A stretch of 64,000 nucleotides of DNA from Eutreptiella sp. 'Long Island Sound 2002' (taxonomy: Eukaryota; Euglenozoa; Euglenophyceae; Eutreptiales; Eutreptiaceae), in NCBI GenBank assembly GCA_964036045.1, contig OZ038384.1, positions 33,963,997-34,027,996 of the forward strand, given 5' to 3'. Under the pieces are notes generated by a model, which made no database searches, was not told the origin of the DNA, and was given only the letters and a program-made list of their open reading frames with translations. The first letter of the stretch is position 1. Each line of letters begins with the position of its first letter. A program made the translations under genes and the position numbers. This document shows positions 55,884 to 64,000 of the stretch, piece after piece.

Positions 55884-55890
55884 AAGAAAA

Positions 55891-55906
55891 AACCTAGGGG
55901 AGTTGC
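55891..55906. repeat. Target-site duplication of LINE-G, right copy
   Basis: It is identical to 46349-46364. The A-rich end CAAAAGAAAAAA of LINE-G lies directly upstream (one or two A residues may be shared). Confidence 0.92.
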
Positions 55907-56115
55907 TGAGGCTCGCTGAAACGCTTGCCTCTCAGAAGAACCCTAGAGATCGAACCTTTTCCATACCTGCCTATGTGTGGGTGAGTGTGCTGATCCTAAG
56001 GACCTATGAGCAAGCTGCAGAAATGGTGTCCTAATTATACCCAAGTCTGCACCCTTCCTGGACCCGGTGGATGTCTTTACACGGTGCCACGTGGTACGCC
56101 CCAGGTCTCTCCACC
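55907..56115 (+). pseudogene. RE-B pol end and start of 3' untranslated region
   Basis: It is the continuation of the chromodomain region (GELLRLAETLAS as in RE-A), a stop, and then sequence collinear with RE-A 3046-3215 (TAATTATACCCAAGTCTGCAC; GTACGCCCCAGGTCTC). The match is lost at about 56115. Confidence 0.8.
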
Positions 56116-57310
56116 CCTAGGAGGCTCTCCCCCTGGTTGGGGAGGTGTACGGGTGGTTGTGCTGGGCCAACCAGGGGACCACCAGGGGGATGAGGAACCG
56201 GCCTTTCGATGCCGTGCTCCTCCTGAGGGACGGAGGAAACCGAGAGGGGGGGTGGGCAGACCCGGAGGACCATGAGAGGGTCCTCAGGTCAGTGATCCGC
56301 GCGGCGTGGCCCGACAGCGAGCCGACGTGGCCGGCCTTCCTGGAAGGGAGAGCGGTGCTCCGCATCACGGATGCGGACGCCAAAAACTGGCTCCCCAGGG
56401 CCTTGCGCAGCGCCCTCGCCCACTGGCGCTACCGCCGGCGCAACCCGCCGCCGCCACAGCCCCAGCCCCCACACAAGCTGCGGCGCAGGTGACGGCCCAG
56501 ACGGCGGACGCGGGAAAGTTGGGGGGGGGGCTGGACCCCCGACCCACGCCCCCCTCACCGTACGGCGTGACGCAGGAGGGAGGGCGGAGACAACGAGCGC
56601 GGAGGGGAACCTGCTGCCCCGCAGCCCACTAACCGCTGACCCCTAACCCTCACGGCCGCCCCCAGCCGGCCAGCGCCGCGCGACGACGGCAGGGGGGATG
56701 AGGGACCCCAGCAAAGGCCTGCACGAGGGTCTGGCTCTAGGTAGAGGGGGGCGGGGGAAGGGTGCGTCCCCCCAGCCGATGGCTGGCCCCCGGGGCCGGG
56801 ACCGCCATGTCGCCCCCCCCTCGGCCGTCAGGAGGCGGCGCCAGGGGACCAGAGCCCCCCCCCCAACCCGCCCCCCCTCCCACTCAGGCCCATGAGCGGA
56901 CGGAGGCAGACGGAAGAAACGGCGGACCCGCACCCCCCCCGAAGAGGCCGCTGCACCCGGGGTACGGGGGCACCACGGCCGAGGCAGGCGCCCGCACGCC
57001 CCGCCCGGTGCAGGCCGACGGCGGACCGGTGGCGCCCAGGAAGGCGCAAACGTAGCGGCCCTATCAGAGGCCGGCCCGGGGAAGACAGGGGCGCGAACGC
57101 GGGCAGGGGGGTTCCCCCCCCTCCCCCCCTGCCGCACTGGCCCGTCGGCGGCCAGCCGGACCGCGCCCGACGCCCGCGGCCGCCCGGCAACCCCCACGGC
57201 CCGAGTATACCCCGGGGGGCACGCCGAGGACAACGGATGGCAGGCCGACGCCCGATGGGGCGGGGGGGCGGGGGGGTGCCCCCCCCCCCCCCCCGCCCCC
57301 CCCCCTGAAG
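56116..57310. other. GC-rich block of unknown origin between RE-B and RE-F
   Basis: The block is very GC-rich with G and C runs (56517-56530, 57263-57306). A forward frame at 56145-56492 (115 codons) has a protein-like stretch (WADPEDHERVLRSVIRAAWP and LRITDADAKNWLPRALRSAL) that might be a fragment of an ORF1-type or other protein; I do not recognise it. The other frames are of GC-driven Pro/Arg/Gly composition. The right edge is a C-run fused to RE-F gag. It could be a truncated mobile element. Confidence 0.4.
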
Positions 57311-59949
57311 CTTTGGAGACACAGGAGCGGCACCCTCTTCTCCTTCGGCCCCCTCTCCGGGTGCAGCTTGAAGTACTCTTTCTTGTCCGCAGCGTACACA
57401 GCAAACTTGGTGTGATCGTGTTGGTGGGAATTACCCTTTCCATAGCACACCGAACATCCCTTGTACTTCTTCATGTACTCGTTCAAGCTCAACGGTGGAT
57501 CGCCCGCTCTCCGCGGCGGTTTGCCTGCACGTGGTGGTGTCTTTCACCAGTTCGAACGATTGTTGCCGAAGCTCTTCTTGTTCTCGGCGACGAAGGCAAA
57601 GAAGTGGCACTTCGCCTGCTCGTTGGTGTTGACTTCCATGTTAATGTCGTTGTTGTCCTCGTTTGTCAATCCTCTGTCACCACGATTTTGTCAACATTGT
57701 CGATCTTCTCGATGTTGTCGATGTTGATATCAAGGATCATCCTGTCCTCTGTACTTGTGATCGTCATTTTGGTGGTATCGGTCCTTAAGACCTGCCCCGT
57801 TCTTCTTGTTCAACATCAATCCGACGGAGATGTACTGCACGATCGACTCAAGTGACATACGTGCAGGTATTTCTCGTGGCCGAACTAGTGGTTTATTCCT
57901 CATCCACGCTTGATTGTGTAGAAGTATCAACTTTTGACCAGCGTCCTCGCTAACCACTTCAACGTAGAGGCTTTGGCGCATTGAGATCATACAATCCGGC
58001 TCCCCTATATTTCGTCAGAAATATTCTCGCAGATGCCCATGCTTTTGCGGCCCGTACATGATCTTGACAGGCACTCTTTTCTTGGCACTTTTTTTTCTCT
58101 CGTCCTCAACCCTCCTCTTCCAAAAATTCGGGAGAACATCCTTGAGGAGATGCCGAATTTCCGCCGATTCATTCAAATCTTCGACCATTCTCAATTTCCG
58201 TCGGTACTTGCGTAGGTAGTTACGCCATGCCCTCAAATGTAATTTCCCTCGCTCCAACTCCAACAAGATATTCCACAAGTCGTCCATCTTTTGGTTCGGC
58301 GCATCCACAGATTTCTCATCCTCCAGCTAGTCCACACATTCCACCTCTCCACGCAACTGCCCACTGCGGATCTTGTCCCTCAAATCCGCCTCCATGTCTG
58401 CATGGAGCCGATGCGGAAACGTCTGCAGGGCCCAACTGTCCCTTTGCCTCTTGGTTACACTCCCCATGACCAAATCCGTGAAACCCTCCCAATCCAGGAG
58501 GAAATCTTTGAGCGTTTCTGGGGTGCCATTGTAAAACGGCACCCTCACCCCGCGGAGGTTCTCAATGCGGACCGCCTGCCCTGCATCTGCGGCCACCACA
58601 CCGCCGAGCCGGATGCCTGACGTTGCACTCACATGTGCATTGCCGTAAATACCACGAATGTCCACGGTTGATGCTGTTGATAATTCCGAAGCGGTAACCG
58701 CCCGCCGTACAAATCCTGAACTCACCCCTGCACTCTCTTGTGCTTGGGAATGGCCCCCAATACACCATATTCCTGTATCGGGATTCAATACCCAATTTCC
58801 ACTATTTCCATCTCCAAGACCAGCATCCGTTGGCATAGTTTGTGCCCTTCTTGACGAATGGGCGGCTTGGTCTTCATTCACCCTTTCTTGGTAAGCCTTC
58901 TCCAGAATCATTCTCCAAGGACCTGGTTGTCCATTGCTTGGATTTCCTCCTCTCATGGGCACCAATGAAGCTTCCGCTGCTTGCGGCATTGCTCTTGGTT
59001 CTTCTTCAATCACAATAGTTTTCGATCTTGATGGTGACCCAATGCTGGAACCCTTTTCCTGTCTTTGATTCCCCAACATGGTGTTCATGGAGAATCTCGG
59101 AATGTAAGGCAACTCACGTGGATCCACCTTTCGTGCCCCATAGGGAGGTTCCATAGGTCTGTGAGATGCCGGCTGCCCTTGAGATGGCCCAAGTTCAACA
59201 TGATCACGTTCACGTTCAGGTTCATATTCTGGTTCCCGTTTTGGTGTCGATGATGGCCTCCTTATTCCCGGACCTTCAACTTGCACCAATTTTTTTTCAA
59301 TACCGTCCCTGGCTTCCATCAATCCATCCATAATTTCTTGTTGATGCTGAACCAACCTCGTGACCTCCCCCTGATACTTGGCCACACCGTTCCGGATTTC
59401 CTCCACAGTTCTCAACAACTCAGTTCCATCGTCGATTGTGGTAAACAAATACTCTTTGAGCTTCTCAACCTGCGTGGTGACACAATCCATTCCCACAATG
59501 TGGTAGTTCGGTGGTGACCCCCTCAAGATCTCCACATGTTCACAATTACATTGACCATCACACTTAGGAGTCGCCGTATCCATGGGGTCCTCCATGGGGT
59601 CATCTCCTGGTCCTCCTCCATCATTTCCCGATGGTCCTCCTTCGTGTACCCTTGGGTCCTCCATGGGGTCACCTTGTCCGCCACCATTTCCCGATGGGTG
59701 ACCTTCTTGTACCGGAACTTCTTGTCGATCCGCCTCAAACCTTTCCCAAGCGGCGGCGACGGGGCTTGGGGCCGGGGCTGTTCCTGCTCTTCTGAGTTCC
59801 TGGAGCACCACGTCTCGGCCTGCGCCCAATGTTCCAACAGTTGGGGCCGTTGCCGCTCCTCTCGGCTCATCCTTTGATGGCAGGCACGTGTCATGGCTGT
59901 CAAAATTTGCGGACCGCAAGACTCTTGGCGGGCTTTGACTCGTTTCCAT
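57311..59949 (-). pseudogene. RE-F (left copy) gag, with in-frame stops, 3' truncated
   Basis: One reverse-strand frame from the ATG at 59949 (METSQSPPRVLRSANFDSHD) is open for 540 codons to a TAG at 58327-58329 (Trp in RE-D). It continues in the same frame past a TGA at 58015-58017 and another at 57730-57732 to a zinc knuckle CSVCYGKGNSHQHDH near 57440, then is cut at a C-run at about 57306. The capsid-like region matches RE-D gag (FPHRLHADMEADLRDKIRSG). The N-terminal half has repeated GNGGG/GNDGGG and Pro/Glu-rich words and a coiled-coil stretch (about 59290-59480). Everything after the knuckle is missing, so no pol is attached. Confidence 0.85.
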
Positions 59950-60000
59950 GACGGCCCCTTTGTCCCTCAGTGTGCCCCGTTTCCGGTACCCCCGCTGGCG

Positions 60001-60162
60001 TCATCTGCCACCAGACGCTTCCCCATCTGTATCCGATCCCGCATTACTGCGAAGACAGAACGGTTGGTTACGTCTGTTCTCACAGTACTCAGTGAGGTGT
60101 GCATGATGCATTTCCTCAATATCCAATTCAGACCCGTGAATCATGTCACTCTGAGTGTCCAT
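60001..60162 (-). pseudogene. RE-F (left) leader ORF, probable original gag N-terminus
   Basis: A 53-codon frame starts with ATG (MDTQSDMIHGSELDIEEMHH) and ends TGA just before the gag frame. RE-D reads the homologous words without a break (SDTDGEASGG here, DSEEACHSGSSGG there), so this is probably the original start of gag, cut off by a frameshift near 60001. It has the same position and length in the right copy. Confidence 0.45.
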
Positions 60163-60316
60163 GTTCCTTCAGGCTTCTCTTGGTGGGCGTGACCTCGGGT
60201 AGGGCTCATGAAGACCTGAGGCGCGCGTCGGTAGGGAGTTGCGTGGGCGCAACACATCCATTACTCGTCTCCCGCCGATTCCACCTTTCTCCCCGCTCCC
60301 AAGAGACCAGAGGTCA

Positions 60317-60328
60317 CCTCTGCTACCA
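60317..60328 (-). promoter_or_regulatory. RE-F (left) primer-binding site
   Basis: On the element strand it reads TGGTAGCAGAGG, directly after the LTR, as in RE-D. Confidence 0.8.
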
Positions 60329-60971
60329 TAACGGCAGTCAGGACCTTTACCCTCACTTGTTTGTCCTTGGGAGGATCTTGTACCCCGTGTGTTTGCCCTG
60401 TCAAACATTCCCAATGTCTTTGACCTTTTGATTGCCTCCGTTGCCCCTTGTAAAATATTCCGGTTTCCCGCGCCAAAATAATCCTTGAAAAGGCCCTGAA
60501 GGTCGAATAAGACGAATACAAGAGGAAGTCGCGATACTCTGTGATTTGATCAACACTTGAGCTGGCGTGATTGGCAAGGCAGAGTGGTGGCAAAGTATTC
60601 ACACACCGCCCATGGGCTTCTGCTCGATTCATGGGGAGGGACAAAAGATAACGAAAAGAGCTGGGACAGAAGCCCTACAATTGCAACATACAATTGGAGC
60701 ATCAATAAACAATCCATTTCCATACCAAAGACGAGCAAAAGTTCCGTAGCTATCCCACGGATTGATTTATATATCATGCACCATCGAAAAATGCGTTCAT
60801 GAAGCTCAGCTGCTCATGGCCCATCCTCACACGTGCCAACAAGGTGACAAAATGAAATTGAGAAACCTGAGTTTGGGACATGACCAATGTTCTTGACCCG
60901 GAGTATGCACGCAAATCAATGCATGGCAACATGCATGACCTGTCCACACTTAAGAGTCCCCAATGGACACA
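60329..60971 (-). repeat. RE-F (left) 5' LTR (about 643 bp)
   Basis: On the element strand it runs from TGTGTCCATTGG to GACTGCCGTTA. A TATA-like word, TATATAAAT, is at 60765-60773, about 200 bp into the LTR. The outer end coincides with the end of the palindrome arm. Confidence 0.7.
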
Positions 60972-60972
60972 T

Positions 60973-61643
60973 CTGACAAGCCTGCAATGAGTCGGGGGAG
61001 TAACCTCACATCAATGGCAAACAATGCCTGACAGATATATCATCATGATGGCATTCCCTCGGTACTTCACACCGGTCGCCGGGTGCCTATCACTTAGCAA
61101 AAATATACACCATGGCCAGCAAGTGACTGTGCTTGGAGGGTTTACTTGTTGCTTGAAATCAAAACATCAAGAAGGGCCAGCCCACCAAACCTCACCTGTT
61201 TGGTGTATACTACAGACCAATTGTTGGGCTCCCTACGGATAGAATATCGCGAACCAAGTCCATGAATGGAATGTAAAGCCAACAAACAACATATGCCTCA
61301 AAGCTCAAATAGGTGTGTGCATGAGAGACAATCCACACATGGAGTGGAACCAGAAATTCCTACTTGCATGTTTGTGTGACCCCGAACCAATTTAATGCAT
61401 GCTACATAGAGGGAGATTGGGCAAGAGTGCTTGGGTAAGAAGATGCCCCGGGTCACATGAAGAGATCTAGACGCGGCCCGCAGAGTGAGTGCACATGGAC
61501 AGATATCCCAGGTTCAATGAGAGCAAATCTGACACATGGTGAGATTGGCCTATCCCAAGGAGAGAGAGTCCCGCCTCAAGGAGAGATGGTCCCGCCCCAA
61601 TCCAGGCTTTGAGAAAGATGGTCCTGCCTCAGTCCATGTGTCC
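60973..61643. other. 671-bp spacer of the palindrome, no gene seen
   Basis: There is no coding frame of note (a 72-codon frame at 61024-61242 has no motif). Near 61555-61640 short words such as GGAGAGA and GTCCCGCC repeat. Next to the right arm, TCCATGTGTCCATGTGTCCATT is a short tandem repeat of CCATGTGT. Confidence 0.6.
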
Positions 61644-61644
61644 A

Positions 61645-62287
61645 TGTGTCCATTGGTGACTCTTAAGTGTGGACAGGTCATGCATGTTGCCATGCATTGA
61701 TTTGCGTGCATACTCCGGGTCAAGAACATTGGTCATGTCCCAAACTCAGGTTTCTCAATTTCATTTTGTCACCTTGTTGGCACGTGTGAGGATGGGCCAT
61801 GAGCAGCTGAGCTTCATGAACGCATTTTTCGATGGTGCATGATATATAAATCAATCTGTGGGATAGCTACGGAACTTTTGCTCGTCTTTGGTATGGAAAT
61901 GGATTGTTTATTGATGCTCCAATTGTATGTTGCAATTGTAGGGCTTCTTTTTCAGCTCTTTTCGTTATCTTTTGTCCCTCCCCATGAATCGAGCAGAAGC
62001 CCATGGGCGGTGTGTGAATACTTTGCCACCACTCTGCCTTGCCAATCACGCCAGCTCAAGTGTTGATCAAATCACAGAGTATCGCGACTTCCTCTTGTAT
62101 TCGTCTTATTCGGCCTTCAGGGCCTTTTCAAGGATTACTTTGGCGCGGGAAACCAGAATATTTTACAAGGGGCAACGGAGGCAATCAAAAGGTCAAAGAC
62201 ATTGGGAATGTTTGACAGGGCAAACACACGGGGTACAAGATCATCCCAAGGACAATCAAGTGAGGGTAAAGGTCCTGACTGCCGTTA
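61645..62287 (+). repeat. RE-F (right) 5' LTR
   Basis: It runs from TGTGTCCATTGG to GACTGCCGTTA with the TATA-like word at 61843-61851. It is the mirror of the left LTR. Confidence 0.7.
61843..61851 (+). promoter_or_regulatory. Possible TATA box of RE-F (right)
   Basis: TATATAAAT lies about 200 bp into the LTR and about 440 bp before the primer-binding site, a fitting place for the U3/R promoter. The left copy has it at 60765-60773, so two promoters would fire away from each other. Confidence 0.45.
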
Positions 62288-62299
62288 TGGTAGCAGAGG
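62288..62299 (+). promoter_or_regulatory. RE-F (right) primer-binding site
   Basis: TGGTAGCAGAGG directly follows the LTR; it mirrors 60317-60328. Confidence 0.8.
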
Positions 62300-62453
62300 T
62301 GACCTCTGGTCTCTTGGGAGCGGGGAGAAAGGTGGAATCGGCGGGAGACGAGTAATGGATGTGTTGCGCCCACGCAACTCCCTACCGACGCGCGCCTCAG
62401 GTCTTTATGAGCCCTACCCGAGGTCACGCCCACCAAGAGAAGCCTGAAGGAAC

Positions 62454-62615
62454 ATGGACACTCAGAGTGACATGATTCACGGGTCTGAATTGGATATTGA
62501 GGAAATGCATCATGCACACCTCACTGAGTACTGTGAGAACAGACGTAACCAACCGTTCTGTCTTCGCAGTAATGCGGGATCGGATACAGATGGGGAAGCG
62601 TCTGGTGGCAGATGA
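62454..62615 (+). pseudogene. RE-F (right) leader ORF, probable original gag N-terminus
   Basis: It is a 53-codon frame identical in position to the left copy, ending TGA 51 bases before the gag ATG. See 60001-60162. Confidence 0.45.
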
Positions 62616-62666
62616 CGCCAGCGGGGGTACCGGAAACGGGGCACACTGAGGGACAAAGGGGCCGTC

Positions 62667-64000
62667 ATGGAAACGAGTCAAAGCCCGCCAACAGTCTTGC
62701 GGTCCGCAAATTTTGACAGCCATGACACGTGCCTGCCATCAAAGGATGAGCCGAGAGGAGCGGCAACGGCCCCAACCGTTGGAACATTGGGCGCAGGCCG
62801 AGACGTGGTGCTCCAGGAACTCAGAAGAGCAGGAACAGCCCCGGCCCCCAGCCCCGTCGCCGCCGCTTGGGAAAGGTTTGAGGCGGATCGACAAGAAGTT
62901 CCGGTACAAGAAGGTCACCCATCGGGAAATGGTGGCGGACAAGGTGACCCCATGGAGGACGCAAGGGTACACGAAGGAGGACCATCGGGAAATGATGGAG
63001 GAGGACCAGGAGATGACCCCATGGAGGACCCCATGGATACGGCGACTCCTAAGTGTGATGGTCAATGTCATTGTGAACATGTGGAGATCTTGAGGGGGTC
63101 ACCACCGAACTACCACATTGTGGGAATGGATTGTGTCACCACGCAGGTTGAGAAGCTCGAAGAGTATTTGTTTACCACAATCGACGATGGAACCGAGTTG
63201 TTGAGAACTGTGGAGGAATTCCGGAACGGTGTGGCCAAGTATCAGGGGGGGGTCACGAGGTTGGTTCAGCATCAACAAGAAATTATGGATGGATTGATGG
63301 AAGCCAGGGACGGTATTGAAAAAAAATTGGTGCAAGTTGAAGGTCCGGGAATAAGGAGGCCATCATCGACACCGAAACGGGAACCAGAATATGAACCTGA
63401 ACGTGAACGTGATCATGTTGAACTTGGGCAATCTCAAGGGCAGCCGGCATCCCACAGACCTATGGAACCTCCCTATGGGGCACGAAAGGTGGATCCACGT
63501 GTTTTGCCTTACATTCCGAGATTCTCCATGAACACCATGTTGGGGAATCAAAGACAGGAAAAGGGTTCCAGCATTGGGTCGCCATCAAGATCGAAAACTA
63601 TTGTGATTGAAGAAGAACCAAGAGCAATGCCGCAAGCGGCGGAAGCTTCATTGGTGCCCATGAGAGGAGGAAATCCAAGCAATGGACAACCAGGTCCTTG
63701 GAGAATGATTCCGGAGAAGGCTTACCAAGAAAGGGTGAATGAAGACCAAGCCTCCCATTCGTCAAGAAGGGCACAAACTATGCCAACGGATGCTGGTCTT
63801 GGAGATGGAAATAGTGGAAATTGGGTATTGAATCCCGATACAGGAATATGGTGTATTGGGGGCCATTCCCAAGCACAAGAGAGTGCAGGGGTGAGTTCAG
63901 GATTTGTACGGCGGGCGGTTACCGCTTCGGAATTATCAACAGCATCAACCGTGGACATTCGTGGTATTTACGGCAATGCACATGTGAGTGCAACGTCAGG
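62667..64000 (+). CDS. RE-F (right) gag, partial at window end
   Basis: The frame begins ATG (METSQSPPTVLRSANFDSHD) and I read no stop to the end of the window, about 444 codons. It mirrors the left gag with single replacements (for example Thr for Arg at residue 9). The Gly-rich GNGGG words, the Cys cluster KCDGQCHCEHVE (about 63050-63080) and the coiled-coil stretch (about 63140-63340) are all present. Whether pol follows cannot be seen. Gag would form the particle of the element. Confidence 0.75.
   Translation, partial: METSQSPPTVLRSANFDSHDTCLPSKDEPRGAATAPTVGTLGAGRDVVLQELRRAGTAPAPSPVAAAWERFEADRQEVPVQEGHPSGNGGGQGDPMEDARVHEGGPSGNDGGGPGDDPMEDPMDTATPKCDGQCHCEHVEILRGSPPNYHIVGMDCVTTQVEKLEEYLFTTIDDGTELLRTVEEFRNGVAKYQGGVTRLVQHQQEIMDGLMEARDGIEKKLVQVEGPGIRRPSSTPKREPEYEPERERDHVELGQSQGQPASHRPMEPPYGARKVDPRVLPYIPRFSMNTMLGNQRQEKGSSIGSPSRSKTIVIEEEPRAMPQAAEASLVPMRGGNPSNGQPGPWRMIPEKAYQERVNEDQASHSSRRAQTMPTDAGLGDGNSGNWVLNPDTGIWCIGGHSQAQESAGVSSGFVRRAVTASELSTASTVDIRGIYGNAHVSATS

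Larger units (their letters stand above)
46365..55890 (+). mobile_element. LINE-G: full-length non-LTR retrotransposon (9.5 kb)
   Basis: It has a 5' untranslated region, ORF1, an intergenic repeat region, an intact ORF2 (endonuclease, RT, RNase H, C-terminal Cys motif), a repeat-rich 3' region and an A-rich end (CAAAAGAAAAAA). It is flanked by a perfect 16-bp duplication. The domain order APE-RT-RNase H with a separate ORF1 fits the I/R1/Tad group. The perfect duplication and open ORF2 point to a recent insertion. Confidence 0.92.
29889..56115 (+). mobile_element. RE-B: chromovirus of the RE-A family with duplication and two insertions
   Basis: The parts in order are LTR, primer-binding site and gag (twice, by tandem duplication), protease, accessory domain, RT, RNase H, integrase (split by IN-I), chromodomain (split from the 3' region by LINE-G) and the start of the 3' untranslated region (55907-56115). 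The 3' LTR is missing, the match to RE-A being lost at about 56115. Without duplication and insertions the element would be about 8 kb to this point. Confidence 0.88.
58616..60972 (-). repeat. Left arm of a large inverted repeat (2357 bp in window)
   Basis: Its reverse complement matches 61644-64000 base for base with scattered substitutions and no net length change. Checks at both ends agree: CAATGGACACAT at 60961-60972 against 61644-61655, and CCTGACGTTGCACTC at 58616 against the last bases of the window. The arm probably continues left as the right arm continues beyond the window. Confidence 0.95.
61644..64000 (+). repeat. Right arm of the large inverted repeat
   Basis: It is the partner of 58616-60972 and continues past the end of the window. 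Confidence 0.95.

Noticed and set aside
56643-57443. 266-codon reverse ORF in the GC-rich block
   Set aside because: Pro/Arg/Gly-rich translation of C/G runs; overlapping frames on both strands are equally open.
62713-63093. 126-codon forward ORF and its mirror at 59523-59903
   Set aside because: Out-of-frame shadow of the RE-F gag, which is open through the same stretch and is homologous to RE-D gag.

Overview
This is a eukaryotic, repeat-dominated window. I found no convincing host gene, rRNA gene, functional tRNA gene, CRISPR array or bacterial-style operon. Almost every base that can be explained belongs to a retrotransposon, and many elements are inserted in one another. The host cannot be named from this sequence. 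The mix of chromodomain Ty3-type LTR elements, two kinds of non-LTR (LINE-like) elements, GC-rich satellite blocks and C/G runs would suit an alga or another protist. Three element families have primer-binding sites complementary to a tRNA 3' end of the type CTCTGCTACCA, which differs from the usual land-plant initiator-Met end (TGATACCA), so a vascular plant is less likely.

Layout from left to right. (1) 3-6070: the 3' part of a forward Ty3-type element (RE-A: RT, RNase H, integrase, chromodomain, 2.2-kb untranslated tail, polypurine tract, 3' LTR). (2) 6071-9410: a 5'-truncated reverse-strand LINE (RE-E) whose RT has lost its catalytic aspartates. (3) 9411-10261 and 25818-27990: TCGA-rich sequence of another forward LTR element (RE-J), split by (4) a complete reverse-strand chromovirus (RE-D, 10266-25813) with 2.36-kb LTRs, primer-binding site, gag, protease, RT, RNase H, integrase, chromodomain, polypurine tract and a 4-bp target duplication. 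The 3' LTR of RE-D carries a further 2.4-kb insertion (IN-H) with a 16-bp target duplication.

(5) 28079-29886: the integrase/chromodomain end of a reverse-strand chromovirus (RE-C), cut by (6) RE-B, a forward element of the RE-A family spanning 29889-56115. Its LTR-gag portion is duplicated in tandem (3.0-kb unit). It has an extra domain between protease and RT, and it is broken by two large insertions: IN-I (39180-45094, GC-rich with a 127-bp satellite, 13-bp target duplication) and LINE-G (46365-55890, 9.5 kb, 16-bp target duplication). LINE-G is the most intact element. Its 1577-codon ORF2 has unbroken endonuclease, reverse transcriptase and RNase H domains with all key residues present.

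(7) 56116-57310: a GC-rich block of unknown origin. (8) 57311-64000: a large palindrome in which two copies of the LTR, primer-binding site and gag of another chromovirus family (RE-F, related to RE-D) face away from each other around a 671-bp spacer. The arms are 2357 bp each inside the window and continue past its end.

The nesting gives a relative history. RE-C is older than RE-B. RE-B is older than the tandem duplication and than the IN-I and LINE-G insertions. RE-J is older than RE-D, which is older than IN-H. Most coding regions carry in-frame stops and frameshifts. LINE-G ORF2 and the right-hand RE-F gag, as far as it is seen, are open.
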